From the NCBI GenBank assembly GCA_963822435.1, contig CAWGHN010000004.1, positions 1,178,001 to 1,242,000 of the forward strand: DNA of 64,000 bases. The letters are read 5' to 3'. Below the pieces are notes generated by a model. It had not been told where the DNA came from. It searched no databases and saw only the letters and a program-made list of their open reading frames with translations. Source of the DNA: JAUYQR01 sp963822435. GTDB lineage: Bacteria > Pseudomonadota > Alphaproteobacteria > Rhodobacterales > Rhodobacteraceae. Shown here one piece after another: positions 48,942 to 57,384 of this stretch. Positions within the stretch are counted from its first letter, which is position 1, and every line of letters begins with the position of its first letter. The position numbers and the translations under genes were made by a program.

Positions 48942-50041
48942 TGTATGTCGCAGTCAAGGGTGGCGAACGCGCCATCGACAATGCCCACGCCTGGCTGGCC
49001 GAGGAACGCAGGGGCGATCGGGCCGTGCCCGAACTGTCCGTCGCCCAGATCCGCGAACAGATGCGGTTGGCGGTGAACCGGGTGATGGCGGAAGGCTCGC
49101 TTCATGATCCCGATCTTGCGGCCCTGGCGATCAAGCAGGCGCGCGGTGACCTGATCGAGGCGGTCTTCCTGATCCGCGCCTATCGTACGACCCTGCCCCG
49201 CCTCGGCACCTCGAACCCGGTCAATACGGCGACCATGACCCTCGACCGCAGGATTTCGGCGACCTTCAAGGATCTACCCGGCGGGCAGGTGCTTGGCCCG
49301 ACCTTCGACTACACGCACCGTCTGCTCGATTTCGCGCTGATGGCTGAAGGCGAACCGCCTCGATCCGCTCTGCCGGACGAGGCGGTGTCACATGCGAGCC
49401 CACATCAGCCGGTTCCGCATGTAACCGGCTTTCTGAACCATGACGGGCTGATCGAAGACGCAGCCGCCACCGACGCCACCCCGACCGACCTGACGCGCAC
49501 ACCGCTTGAACTGCCCGCGTCGCGCGCCTTGCGGCTGCAGGCCCTGACGCGCGGCGACGAAGGCTTCGTTCTGTCGATGGCCTATTCCACCCAGCGCGGC
49601 TACGGTCGCACCCACGCTTTCGTTGGCGAACTGCGTATCGGTCGCGTCGCGGTCGAGGTCGACATCCCCGAGCTTGGCTTCGCCGTCGAGATCGGCGAGG
49701 TCGAGGTGACCGAATGTGAAACCGTCAACCAGTTCAAAGGCTCACGGACCGAACCGCCGCAGTTCACCCGCGGCTACGGTCTGGTGTTCGGCCAGACCGA
49801 ACGCAAGGCCATCGCGATGAGCCTTGTGGACCGCAGCCTGCGCTGGAACGAGTTGGGCGAAGACAACACCGGGGCCCCTGCGCAAGACGAGGAGTTCGTT
49901 CTCTATCACTGCGACAACATTCAGGCGACCGGGTTTCTGGAACATATCAAACTGCCCCACTACGTTGATTTTCAAGCGGAACTCGAACTTGTCCGGCGTC
50001 TGCGGCGTGAGGCGCAGACGACGCAGGAGGCCGCGGAATGA
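48941..50041 (+). CDS. phnI: C-P lyase core subunit PhnI
   Basis: A 366-residue nucleosidase component of the C-P lyase core, which displaces adenine from ATP with the phosphonate. Start at 48941 (MYVAVKGGERAIDNAHAWL) overlaps the phnH stop. Conserved segments: QIREQMRLAVNRVMAEGSLH, EAVFLIRAYRTTLPRLG, FTRGYGLVFGQTERKAIAMS and the metal-site-like YHCDNIQATGFLEHIKLPHY. A 273-base gap, occupied by a minus-strand small ORF, separates it from phnJ; this is the only break in the phnG-to-phnN series. Confidence 0.97.
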   Translation: MYVAVKGGERAIDNAHAWLAEERRGDRAVPELSVAQIREQMRLAVNRVMAEGSLHDPDLAALAIKQARGDLIEAVFLIRAYRTTLPRLGTSNPVNTATMTLDRRISATFKDLPGGQVLGPTFDYTHRLLDFALMAEGEPPRSALPDEAVSHASPHQPVPHVTGFLNHDGLIEDAAATDATPTDLTRTPLELPASRALRLQALTRGDEGFVLSMAYSTQRGYGRTHAFVGELRIGRVAVEVDIPELGFAVEIGEVEVTECETVNQFKGSRTEPPQFTRGYGLVFGQTERKAIAMSLVDRSLRWNELGEDNTGAPAQDEEFVLYHCDNIQATGFLEHIKLPHYVDFQAELELVRRLRREAQTTQEAAE

Positions 50042-50043
50042 AC

Positions 50044-50286
50044 TTAGTCTCCACCCCCGTCACCATCCGCGTCCGCAGCGTCTTCGGCATCCCACCTGCC
50101 GCGCGGATCGTCGCCGGACCGTCCCGGCGTGCCGTCGATTTCAACCCAGACGTAGCCACCGCCTTCATCCTGACGCAGCGATGTCCGGCGCCGGTCCTTC
50201 AACCGCTAGCGTCGGACGACAAACCCGGCCACGGCCAGAAAGAACGCCAGCGGGATCAGCACGATCAGCCATTCGTCTGCCGTCAC
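50044..50286 (-). pseudogene. small minus-strand membrane ORF with in-frame amber codon
   Basis: Antisense to the phn operon between phnI and phnJ. It begins with GTG at 50286, with AAAGG 8 bases upstream, and encodes TADEWLIVLIPLAFFLAVAG, one clear membrane helix, then FVVRR. A TAG at 50208-50206 stops it after 26 residues. The same frame stays open for 53 more codons to a TAA at 50046-50044, encoding an acidic, protein-like tail (GGGYVWVEIDGTPGRSGDD; ends in Asp/Gly-rich sequence). It is either a real 26-residue protein, a gene broken by one amber mutation, or a gene read through. No homologue is recognised. Confidence 0.4.
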
Positions 50287-50314
50287 ATTGTCTGCCTTTC
50301 GTCGGGGGCTTCCC

Positions 50315-51271
50315 ATGTCTGACTACAACTTTGCCTACCTCGACGAACAGACCAAACGCATGATCCGCCGCGCGATCCTGAAAGGCATCGCCGTGCCGGG
50401 CTATCAGGTGCCCTTCGCCAGCCGCGAGATGCCGATGCCCTACGGCTGGGGCACCGGCGGCGTGCAGGTGACTGCCGCCTGTCTTGTGCCGGAAGATCGG
50501 CTGAAGGTCATCGACCAGGGCGCGGACGACACCACCAACGCGGTCAGCATCCGAAAATTCTTCCAGCGCACCGCGGGCGTGGCGGTCACCGAAGCCACGA
50601 TCGAGGCGACGATCATCCAGACCCGCCACCGCATCCCCGAAACGCCCCTGACCGAGGGCCAGATCCTCGTCTACCAGGTGCCGATTCCCGAACCCCTGCG
50701 CTTTCTGGAACCGCGCGAGACCGAGACGCGCAAGATGCACGAGCTGGAGGAATACGGCCTGATGCACGTCAAACTATACGAAGACATCGCCCGCCACGGC
50801 CAGATCGCCACCGCCTATGCCTATCCGGTGAAGGTCGAGGGGCGCTATGTGATGGACCCCTCGCCGATCCCCAAATTCGACAACCCGAAACTGTCGGGCA
50901 ACCGCGCGATACAGCTGTTTGGCGCGGGCCGCGAACAGCGCATCTACGCGCTGCCCCCATTCACCACGGTGGTCAGCCTCGATTTCGAGGACCACCCGTT
51001 CCACGCCTCCAAGGCCCCGCACGACTGCGACCTCTGTGGTGCCAAGCACAGCTATCTGGACGAGGTGATCACCGACGACGCGGGCGGGCGGATGTTCGTC
51101 TGTTCCGACACCGACTTTTGCAGCGGTCGCCGCTCCGCCGGCCACATCGGCCGCCTCGGGGCGGACCCGGCTCACTCCCCGCCCCACCCCTCCCCCACCG
51201 ATGCGGAGGGAGGCGCCCCTCCCCCTCGGGTGGAGGGGATGGGAGGCCACCGGCAGGAGGGTTCGGCATGA
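50315..51271 (+). CDS. phnJ: C-P lyase catalytic subunit PhnJ (radical SAM)
   Basis: The radical-SAM enzyme that breaks the C-P bond. The 318-residue protein starts MSDYNFAYLDEQTKRMIRRA at 50315. Conserved: PYGWGTGGVQVTAACLVPED, NAVSIRKFFQRTAGV, and the Cys cluster CDLCGAKHSYLDEV ... FVCSDTDFCSGRR, where four Cys give the iron-sulfur cluster and catalytic thiol. The last ~35 residues (after SGRRSAGHIGRLG) are Pro/Gly-rich and encoded by a dispersed C/G-rich palindrome, making the protein longer than E. coli PhnJ (281). It overlaps phnK by ATGA. Confidence 0.96.
   Translation: MSDYNFAYLDEQTKRMIRRAILKGIAVPGYQVPFASREMPMPYGWGTGGVQVTAACLVPEDRLKVIDQGADDTTNAVSIRKFFQRTAGVAVTEATIEATIIQTRHRIPETPLTEGQILVYQVPIPEPLRFLEPRETETRKMHELEEYGLMHVKLYEDIARHGQIATAYAYPVKVEGRYVMDPSPIPKFDNPKLSGNRAIQLFGAGREQRIYALPPFTTVVSLDFEDHPFHASKAPHDCDLCGAKHSYLDEVITDDAGGRMFVCSDTDFCSGRRSAGHIGRLGADPAHSPPHPSPTDAEGGAPPPRVEGMGGHRQEGSA
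51216..51238. repeat. C/G-rich palindromic element inside the 3' end of phnJ
   Basis: CCCCTCC / GGAGGGG arms around CCCTCGGGT, followed by ATGGGAGG. It resembles the element at 15417-15439 (shared CCCCTCCCCCTCG and GAGGGGATGGG). It lies in frame within phnJ and encodes part of its extra C-terminus. Confidence 0.6.
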
Positions 51272-52053
51272 CGCTGATGCAACCCCTGACCACCAGAGAC
51301 ACCCCGCTTCTGCAGGTCGACAGCCTGACCAAACGCTACGGCTCACGCGTCGGCTGCCTTGATGTTAGTTTTGATCTTTACCCCGGCGAAGTGCTTGGCA
51401 TCGTTGGTGAAAGCGGTTCGGGCAAATCCACGCTGCTATCCTGCCTTGCCGGACATTTGACCCCCGACCTTGGCCGCGTCGCCTATGAGGGCCGCGACAC
51501 CCTGAGGATGGCCGAAACGGAACGCCGCCGCCTGTCGCGCACCGACTGGGCCTATGTCCACCAGAACCCGCGCGACGGCCTGCGGATGGGCGTCTCCGCC
51601 GGGGGCAATGTCGGAGAGCGACTGATGGCTGTCGGCGCCCGCCACTATGGCGACATTCGCGACAAGGCCAGCGATTGGCTTGGCCGCGTCGAGATCGCCG
51701 CAGACCGGATCGACGACCGCCCTTCCGCCTTTTCGGGCGGCATGCAGCAGCGTTTGCAGATCGCCCGCAACCTGGTCACCGGGCCGCGCCTTGTGTTCAT
51801 GGACGAACCGACCGGCGGGCTTGATGTCAGCGTGCAGGCGCGTCTTCTAGACCTTCTGCGCGGGCTGGTGCGTGACCTTGACCTTTCCGTCATCATCGTC
51901 ACCCACGATCTTGCCGTAGTCCGCCTCCTGGCGCACCGTCTGATGGTGATGAAGGGGGGCCGGGTCGTGGAACAGGGGCTGACCGACCAGGTGCTGGATG
52001 ATCCACAGCACGCCTATACCCAGCTTCTCGTCTCCTCCGTCCTGCAGGTGTAA
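51268..52053 (+). CDS. phnK: C-P lyase ABC-type ATPase PhnK
   Basis: A 261-residue ABC ATPase that docks on the PhnGHIJ core and is not a transporter component. Walker A GESGSGKSTLLSCLAG (about 47-62), signature FSGGMQQRLQIARNLV (about 154-169), Walker B LVFMDEPTGGLD, switch His in IIVTHDLAVV. Start at 51268 (MTLMQPLTTRDTPLL) overlaps the phnJ stop; the open frame extends upstream through phnJ's repeat tail. Four bases separate it from phnL. Confidence 0.95.
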   Translation: MTLMQPLTTRDTPLLQVDSLTKRYGSRVGCLDVSFDLYPGEVLGIVGESGSGKSTLLSCLAGHLTPDLGRVAYEGRDTLRMAETERRRLSRTDWAYVHQNPRDGLRMGVSAGGNVGERLMAVGARHYGDIRDKASDWLGRVEIAADRIDDRPSAFSGGMQQRLQIARNLVTGPRLVFMDEPTGGLDVSVQARLLDLLRGLVRDLDLSVIIVTHDLAVVRLLAHRLMVMKGGRVVEQGLTDQVLDDPQHAYTQLLVSSVLQV

Positions 52054-52057
52054 GCCG

Positions 52058-52741
52058 ATGATCCACATCCGTGATCTGTCCAAATCCTTTACCCTGCACA
52101 ATCAGGGCGCGGCGGTGATACCAGTCATGTCCGGGGCCAGCCTGACCGTGGACCCCGGCGAATGTGTCGGGCTGATCGGCCAGTCGGGTGCCGGGAAATC
52201 CACCCTGATGCGCATGGTCTACGGCAATTACCTTGCCGCAGGCGGCAACCTGATCGTCGGCACGCTTGACGTGGCCACCGCCGCCCCGCGCGAGATTATC
52301 GCGCTGCGCCGCGAAACGCTTGGCTATGTCAGCCAGTTCCTGCGTGTCGTGCCGCGCGTTCCAACGCTTGACGTAGTCGCCGAGCCGCTCCTTGCGCTTG
52401 GCACACCCGCCGAACAGGCGCGCCGGCACGCGGCTTCCCTGCTGGCCCGTCTCAACATTCCCGAACGGCTCTGGTCCCTGTCGCCCACCACATTCTCGGG
52501 TGGCGAACAGCAGCGCGTGAACATCGCGCGCGGTTTTGCCCACCCCTACCCGGCCCTCCTCCTTGATGAACCGACAGCGAGCCTTGATGCCGCCAACCGC
52601 GAGGTGGTGCTGTCGATGATCCAGGAGGCAAAGGCCCGCGGCGCCGCCATCCTCGGCATCTTCCATGACGAATCCGCCCGCGCCCGCGTCTGCGACCGCC
52701 TTGTCGACGTGACCGGCTTTACCCCAAGGGTGGCGGCATGA
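52058..52741 (+). CDS. phnL: C-P lyase ABC-type ATPase PhnL
   Basis: A 227-residue ABC ATPase, second of the C-P lyase pair. Walker A GQSGAGKSTLMRMVYGNY (about 42-59), signature FSGGEQQRVNIARGF (about 148-162), Walker B LLLDEPTASLDA. Start MIHIRDLSKSFTLHNQG at 52058 has GTAAG upstream; the frame overlaps the end of phnK if extended. The stop overlaps the phnN start (ATGA). Confidence 0.95.
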   Translation: MIHIRDLSKSFTLHNQGAAVIPVMSGASLTVDPGECVGLIGQSGAGKSTLMRMVYGNYLAAGGNLIVGTLDVATAAPREIIALRRETLGYVSQFLRVVPRVPTLDVVAEPLLALGTPAEQARRHAASLLARLNIPERLWSLSPTTFSGGEQQRVNIARGFAHPYPALLLDEPTASLDAANREVVLSMIQEAKARGAAILGIFHDESARARVCDRLVDVTGFTPRVAA

Positions 52742-53262
52742 TCTTTGCGGTCGTCGGCCCATCGGGCGCAGGCAAGGACACGCTGCTTTCCGGCGCGCTG
52801 GCGTCCCGCCCCGACCTGCACCTCGTCCGCCGCGTCATCACCCGGCCAAGCGAAGCGGGGGGCGAAGATTTCGAGGGCGTGACCGACGCCGAGTTTCAAA
52901 CGCGCCTCGCCCAAGGCGCTTTCGCGCTGACGTGGGACGCGCACGGCCTGCGCTACGGCATCCCGCACGACCAGATCACCGGCCCGAATGACGTGGTTTT
53001 CAATGGCAGCCGCGCCGCCCTGCCGCAGGCTGTCCGCGTCTTTCCAAACCTGCGCGTCATCCTCGTCACAGCTCCCGACGCCGTCCTTGCTGCCCGGCTT
53101 GCCGCCCGTGGCCGCGAATCCGTCGGTGACATCGCAGCCCGCCTGTCGCGCGCCGCCTTCACCCTGCCCCACGGAATTGCGGCCACCACGGTCGTCAACG
53201 ACGCCACACCCGCCGAAGGCATCGCGCGCCTTCTTGCGGCGCTTCAGCCGGTCAGCGCATGA
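52738..53262 (+). CDS. phnN: ribose 1,5-bisphosphokinase PhnN
   Basis: A 174-residue P-loop kinase that converts ribose 1,5-bisphosphate to PRPP, recycling the sugar from C-P lyase turnover. Walker A VGPSGAGKDTLLSGAL (about 6-21), then RRVITRPSEAGGEDFEGVTD (about 33-52), the guanylate-kinase-like nucleotide segment, and LITAAPDAV-like strand seen here as VILVTAPDAVLAARLAARGR. It overlaps phnL by 4 bases and converges on the DUF1045 gene with a 19-base overlap. Confidence 0.94.
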   Translation: MIFAVVGPSGAGKDTLLSGALASRPDLHLVRRVITRPSEAGGEDFEGVTDAEFQTRLAQGAFALTWDAHGLRYGIPHDQITGPNDVVFNGSRAALPQAVRVFPNLRVILVTAPDAVLAARLAARGRESVGDIAARLSRAAFTLPHGIAATTVVNDATPAEGIARLLAALQPVSA

Positions 53263-53906
53263 CGATGCAGCAGGTGAAACGCCCCGCCCGAATCCTCACC
53301 GAACAGGCACAGATCCTCGATCACGAAAGGGCGCGGCAGAACGGGCGCGATCCACGCGCCAAGTACAGCCGACACCGCCGAGGCCTCGGCGTCGGGCAAA
53401 CGGTCGGTCAGGGTCAGATGAAACCGGAACTCTTCCATCACATGCGGATAGCCCCAGTGATCCAGCAAAACCCGCTGCCGTGCCGAAAGCCGGTCTGGCC
53501 GCCTGCGGGCAGTATCGGCCTCCGACAGTGGGGCGCGCAACCCGTTGGTGCCTTCGACAACAGCCGCTCCCAGCTCCAGCAGCGCCGCCTCACAGCCCAG
53601 CGGCGTCAGCGCCAGAAACCCGTGCAGATTTTCAACCGCCAGCCCCTCGCAAACGACCGGCGGCAGTTTCGCCGCCAGCGCGGCCACAACCGCGTTGATC
53701 GCCACGCCATCGACACCCTCGGCGGGCCGGAACGGAGCGCGGATCGTGCCGTGAAAACCATACCGTCGCGGCTCGCCCGTGATCTCGGCAGCCGGTCGCG
53801 GCAACCCCGGCAGATCGACGCCCCCCGCCAGCCATTCCCCGGCCCGGTCGGCAAAGCCACCGGCCCGCGGTGCGTAATAGACAGCGTATCGCTTCAAGTT
53901 ATCCAT
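53244..53906 (-). CDS. DUF1045 phosphonate-metabolism protein, 2H phosphoesterase-like
   Basis: A 220-residue protein of the DUF1045/TIGR03223 family regularly found in phn clusters. It has two HxT/S-type motifs: YGFHGTIRAPFRPAEGVDG (about 48-66) and FRFHLTLTDRLPDAE (about 157-171), the 2H-phosphoesterase pattern. It opens KRYAVYYAPRAGGFADRAGE. Likely acts on a cyclic phosphate or related intermediate, as PhnP does elsewhere; the exact reaction is inferred. It is divergent from phnM across a 94-base gap with a perfect palindrome and its 3' end overlaps phnN. Confidence 0.9.
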   Translation of the reverse strand: MDNLKRYAVYYAPRAGGFADRAGEWLAGGVDLPGLPRPAAEITGEPRRYGFHGTIRAPFRPAEGVDGVAINAVVAALAAKLPPVVCEGLAVENLHGFLALTPLGCEAALLELGAAVVEGTNGLRAPLSEADTARRRPDRLSARQRVLLDHWGYPHVMEEFRFHLTLTDRLPDAEASAVSAVLGAWIAPVLPRPFVIEDLCLFGEDSGGAFHLLHRHALTG

Positions 53907-53928
53907 GCCAGCCCGTTAGCGCGGCCAT

Positions 53929-53944
53929 GTCACACCGGTGTGAC
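53929..53944. promoter_or_regulatory. perfect 16-bp palindrome GTCACACCGGTGTGAC
   Basis: Eight-base arms with no spacer, centred between the divergent starts of the DUF1045 gene (53906) and phnM (54001). Likely an operator or promoter-proximal site serving both genes. It contains a TGTCAC word like a Pho half-site. It does not resemble the phnF-phnG direct repeat, so it may be bound by another regulator. Confidence 0.5.
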
Positions 53945-54000
53945 GGGCGCATGTCATTTCCACCCCGAACCCGCGCCCCGCGCAAGACAGGACCGCCCCG

Positions 54001-55146
54001 ATGACCGCTGAAACCATCCTCGCCAACGCAACACTCGTCCTGCCGGGCGAAACCCTGCGCGGCCAGATCCGCATGGTGGACGGACTGATCACCGACATCG
54101 CCCCCGGCTCCGGCGTCCCCGCAGGTGCGATCGACTGCGGCGGCGATCTTGTCATGCCCGGCCTGATCGAGCTTCACACCGACAACCTCGAACGCCACAT
54201 CGAGCCCCGCCCCAAGGTCAACTGGCCCCACGCCGCCGCGATCATCGCGCATGACGCCGAACTTGCCTCGGTCGGGATCACCACGGTGTTCGATGCCCTG
54301 CGTGTCGGGTCGGTCGTGTCGAACGCCAAGGCCAACTACGGCGAATACGCCCGTGCGCTGGCCGACGAAATCCTTGGTCTGCGCGACGATGGCGCGCTGA
54401 AGATCAGCCATTACCTGCACTTGCGCGCCGAAATCTGTTCGGAAACCCTGATTGAGGAGTTGGACAAGTTCGGCCCCGCCGACCGCATCGGAATTGTCAG
54501 CCTGATGGATCACACCCCCGGTGACCGCCAGTTCCGCGACCTGAAGCAGCTGGAAAAGTACGTGATCGGCAAACACGGCATCAGCCCGGCCGATTTCGAG
54601 GTTCACGTCGCCACACAGCAGGCGCTCAAGGCCCGCAACGGTGCCGCGCACGAAGCCGCCGCCGTTGCCGCCGCCCGCCGCTACGGCGCGGTGCTGGCCA
54701 GCCATGATGACACTGACCCCGCCCATGTGGCCCGGTCTGCCGAACACGGCGCACATTTCGCCGAATTTCCCACTACGGAAGTCGCCGCCCGGGCCTGCGC
54801 CAGCCACGACATCAAGGTGATGATGGGCGCGCCGAACCTGATCCGGGGTGGCAGCCATTCCGGCAACGTCGCCGCCAGCACGCTTGCCGAGGCCGATCTG
54901 CTTGACATCGTTTCGTCCGACTACGTGCCGTCCTCGCTTCTGTCTGCGGCGCTGATGCTTGGTGACCTCTGGGGCGACACGGCGCGCGGCATCGCCACCG
55001 TGACCTCAGCGCCGGCTGATGCGGCCGGCCTCGCTGATCGCGGCCACCTTGCGCCCGATGCGCGCGCCGACGTGATCCGCGTCACTCGCATCGGCACGGC
55101 CGGGGCGGTGCGCGGCGTCTGGGTCAGGGGCAGCCGGGTGTCGTGA
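54001..55146 (+). CDS. phnM: RPnTP diphosphatase PhnM (amidohydrolase family)
   Basis: Removes diphosphate from ribose-1-phosphonate-5-triphosphate to give the substrate of PhnJ. The 381-residue amidohydrolase has the metal motif PGLIELHTDNLERHIEPRP (about 55-73), HDAELASVGITTVFDALR, and the later His residues VHVATQQAL, ASHDDTDPAHVARSAEHG and the Asp in DIVSSDYVPSSLL. It is transcribed alone from the divergent region with DUF1045, outside the phnG-N series, and ends facing an AbrB-family gene. Confidence 0.96.
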   Translation: MTAETILANATLVLPGETLRGQIRMVDGLITDIAPGSGVPAGAIDCGGDLVMPGLIELHTDNLERHIEPRPKVNWPHAAAIIAHDAELASVGITTVFDALRVGSVVSNAKANYGEYARALADEILGLRDDGALKISHYLHLRAEICSETLIEELDKFGPADRIGIVSLMDHTPGDRQFRDLKQLEKYVIGKHGISPADFEVHVATQQALKARNGAAHEAAAVAAARRYGAVLASHDDTDPAHVARSAEHGAHFAEFPTTEVAARACASHDIKVMMGAPNLIRGGSHSGNVAASTLAEADLLDIVSSDYVPSSLLSAALMLGDLWGDTARGIATVTSAPADAAGLADRGHLAPDARADVIRVTRIGTAGAVRGVWVRGSRVS

Positions 55147-55155
55147 CCCCGGTTG

Positions 55156-55173
55156 GGGCGCGAACCCGCGCCC
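55156..55173. terminator. hairpin between convergent phnM and AbrB-family gene
   Basis: Perfect 7-bp arms GGGCGCG / CGCGCCC with loop AACC, placed in the 28-base gap between two convergent stops. No T-tract follows on either side, so termination would be inefficient. Confidence 0.4.
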
Positions 55174-55174
55174 G

Positions 55175-56224
55175 TCAACCCCGCCGTGCCCTGCCGCTCC
55201 GCCCGATGATCATCCGGAACGCCAGCGGTGCAAGCACGATCACGAACAATATCCGCACCACATGGTGCAGGGCCACGAACGCCACGTCCGCGTGAATGGC
55301 CAGCGCGATCAGCCCCATTTCCGTCAAACCGCCGGGTGCCATCGCCAACAGCGCCTGATCAATCGGGCTGCCGGCAACGGCGTGCATTGCCAGACCGCCC
55401 ACAAACGCCAGCCCCAGCGTCAGCACCGTCGCCCCGAGGCTCAACAGCGTCGCCGGAATCAGCGTGCGCGCGCTGATCCCCAGAAACCGGCAGCCCAGAA
55501 CGGTGCCAAGGATCACCTGTGCCGCATTGACCAGCAAGGGCGGTGGCACGCTTGCCGTCAGCCCGGTCAGATGCAGCACTGCCGACACCAGCAGCGGGCC
55601 CAGAAACGCCGGCGCGGGAAACCGCAACCAGCGCCCTAGCGCGCTGCCCGCAACAGCCGATGCCAGCATCACCCCCGCATCAAGCCACGACAGCGCCGCA
55701 ACGGTCCGCACCGCCGAAGCACCCACGTTCTGCCCCTGAACGATGCGAAACCAGAAGGCGATCAACGAAATCGTCACCACGATGCGCAGACTGTGGGCCA
55801 AAATGATCGGCGCGGGCTTGGCCCCGTTCGCCTCGCCGATCTCGATCATCTCGGTCAGCCCGCCGGGCATCCCAGCGAAATAGGCGGTCACCCAGTCGAA
55901 CTTGCCGACAAAGCGGTAGAACGGCACCACCACCAGCGCCACCGCCACCACATACACCATCAAGATTGCCACTGTCGCGCCCCAGGCACTGGCCTGCTGC
56001 AGCACATCCGGCGTGAACCGTGACCCCAGAAGAACGCCGATCACTGCAACCACCGCAGGCCTGATCCGGGCCGGCGCGATAACCGGCGCTTTGGCCACCG
56101 ACGCGGTCATCGTCGCAAACAACGCGCCCAGCATCCACGGCAGCGGCAAGCCCAGCAGATAAAAGCCAAACCCTCCGGCGGCCCCGATGATCAGGGCCAG
56201 AGCGATGCGGGGAAGGCTGTCCAT
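55175..56224 (-). CDS. AbrB-family membrane protein
   Basis: A 349-residue polytopic protein with about ten helices in two repeats, each carrying the family motif: PLPWMLGALFATM near residues 28-40 and FLGPLLVSAVLH in the second half; also MPGGLTEMIEIGEANGAKPA and MAPGGLTEMGLIALAIHADV, matching repeat ends. The family (AbrB/TIGR03082) was originally linked to ammonia monooxygenase regulation but is probably a transporter. It lies on the same strand as, and 140 bases downstream of, the GlxA-type regulator, so it may serve the creatinine module; substrate is unknown. Confidence 0.88.
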   Translation of the reverse strand: MDSLPRIALALIIGAAGGFGFYLLGLPLPWMLGALFATMTASVAKAPVIAPARIRPAVVAVIGVLLGSRFTPDVLQQASAWGATVAILMVYVVAVALVVVPFYRFVGKFDWVTAYFAGMPGGLTEMIEIGEANGAKPAPIILAHSLRIVVTISLIAFWFRIVQGQNVGASAVRTVAALSWLDAGVMLASAVAGSALGRWLRFPAPAFLGPLLVSAVLHLTGLTASVPPPLLVNAAQVILGTVLGCRFLGISARTLIPATLLSLGATVLTLGLAFVGGLAMHAVAGSPIDQALLAMAPGGLTEMGLIALAIHADVAFVALHHVVRILFVIVLAPLAFRMIIGRSGRARRG

Positions 56225-56364
56225 TCAGGGCTGTCCGAAACTGCGGGCCAGCGCCACCCAAACTCACCGTCGAGTCCAAGTGCCGCCGATCCGACAATAG
56301 TTTTCAATCGGCGCGGCAATGTCCAGACCTGCAGTGCCGGAAGGATGGCGGTGCCAGCCTGGCC

Positions 56365-57384
56365 TCAGCGGAACCGGGTCGGGCATTGCCCAAAGCAGCG
56401 GCGGAACGATTTCGTGAAACTTCCCCGAGAGTTGAAGCCCGTCGCAATCGCCACATCCAGGATCGACATGCCAGTTTCCGCCAGCAGATCCCGCGCCTGT
56501 TCCAACCGCAGGCCAAGGTAAAAGGTTTTAGGTGTCTGCCCGGTTACCGCCTTGAAGGTCCGCTCCAGATGCCGGGTCGTCTTGCCGAAGACACGGGCCA
56601 AGGCCTCCTGCTCCAACGGGGTTGCGATGTTGACCTGCATGGCAGCAATCACCCGCGCGATATCGGGGTTGCGCACACGCATCGGGGCGGTGAACACCGG
56701 TTTCTGCGTGGTGACCGCCTCGCGACGGCGCGAATGCAGGCACATTTCGGCAACCGCGTCGGCCAGCTTCTGCCCGTGATCCTCGGCAATCAGGGCCAGC
56801 ATCATGTCCACCCCGGCTTCCCCGCCGGCACAGGAAAAATGCCGCCGCCCCATGACATAGATCTGCTGCAACGGCTCCATGTCGAACAACTCGCGGAACG
56901 CGGCCTGATTTTCCCAATGCACGGTGGTGGCATCGCCGTCCAGCAGACCTGCCCGCGCCAGCGTGTAGGCCCCGGTGCAGACCGCCCCCAAGACCCCGCC
57001 CCGGCGCGAATGATCCCGCAGCCACGCCAGCGCCTTGCGGTCGGCGGCCTGTGTCGCGTCGGTGCCGGAACATACGATCACCGTGGTATCACGACCCAAC
57101 GGCACCAGCCCCTGATCCGCCTCGATCCGGATTCCGGCAGAGCTTTCGGCCGGACGCCCATCAAGACTGACCACGCGCCAATGATACAGCGGGCGCTGAG
57201 TCAACTGATTGGCGATCCGCAAGGGATCGACCGCCGAACTGAAGGCCAGCAGCGTGAACCGCGGCAAGGTCAGGAACGCAAACTCCCGCGTCCGCACCGG
57301 ACCGGCCAGTGCCACATGCGCCACGCCGCGCGGAATGATTGCGCTGTTGGCGGCAAAACTGTCGCGAGCGGGCTGATGGGTCAT
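56365..57384 (-). CDS. GlxA-family AraC-type transcriptional regulator (GATase1-like)
   Basis: A 339-residue regulator: DJ-1/PfpI-like domain at about 25-195, with the Cys elbow LGAVCTGAYTLARAG (about 134-148), and C-terminal AraC helix-turn-helix pair (EQEALARVFGKTTRHLERTF, GMSILDVAIATGFNSRGSFT). Such regulators control carnitine, betaine and, in Pseudomonas, creatine use (GbdR, CdhR, CahR). Because it lies beside an ABC importer, creatininase and creatinase, a CahR-like role in sensing creatine is a reasonable inference. Its start overlaps the stop of a 40-residue gene by ATGA. Confidence 0.9.
   Translation of the reverse strand: MTHQPARDSFAANSAIIPRGVAHVALAGPVRTREFAFLTLPRFTLLAFSSAVDPLRIANQLTQRPLYHWRVVSLDGRPAESSAGIRIEADQGLVPLGRDTTVIVCSGTDATQAADRKALAWLRDHSRRGGVLGAVCTGAYTLARAGLLDGDATTVHWENQAAFRELFDMEPLQQIYVMGRRHFSCAGGEAGVDMMLALIAEDHGQKLADAVAEMCLHSRRREAVTTQKPVFTAPMRVRNPDIARVIAAMQVNIATPLEQEALARVFGKTTRHLERTFKAVTGQTPKTFYLGLRLEQARDLLAETGMSILDVAIATGFNSRGSFTKSFRRCFGQCPTRFR

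Noticed and set aside
50038..50322. 94-codon plus-strand ORF between phnI and phnJ with ATGA overlap
   Set aside because: The overlap is tempting, but the protein is low quality in its second half and overlaps the phnJ start; the minus strand reads better with its own ribosome site and membrane helix.
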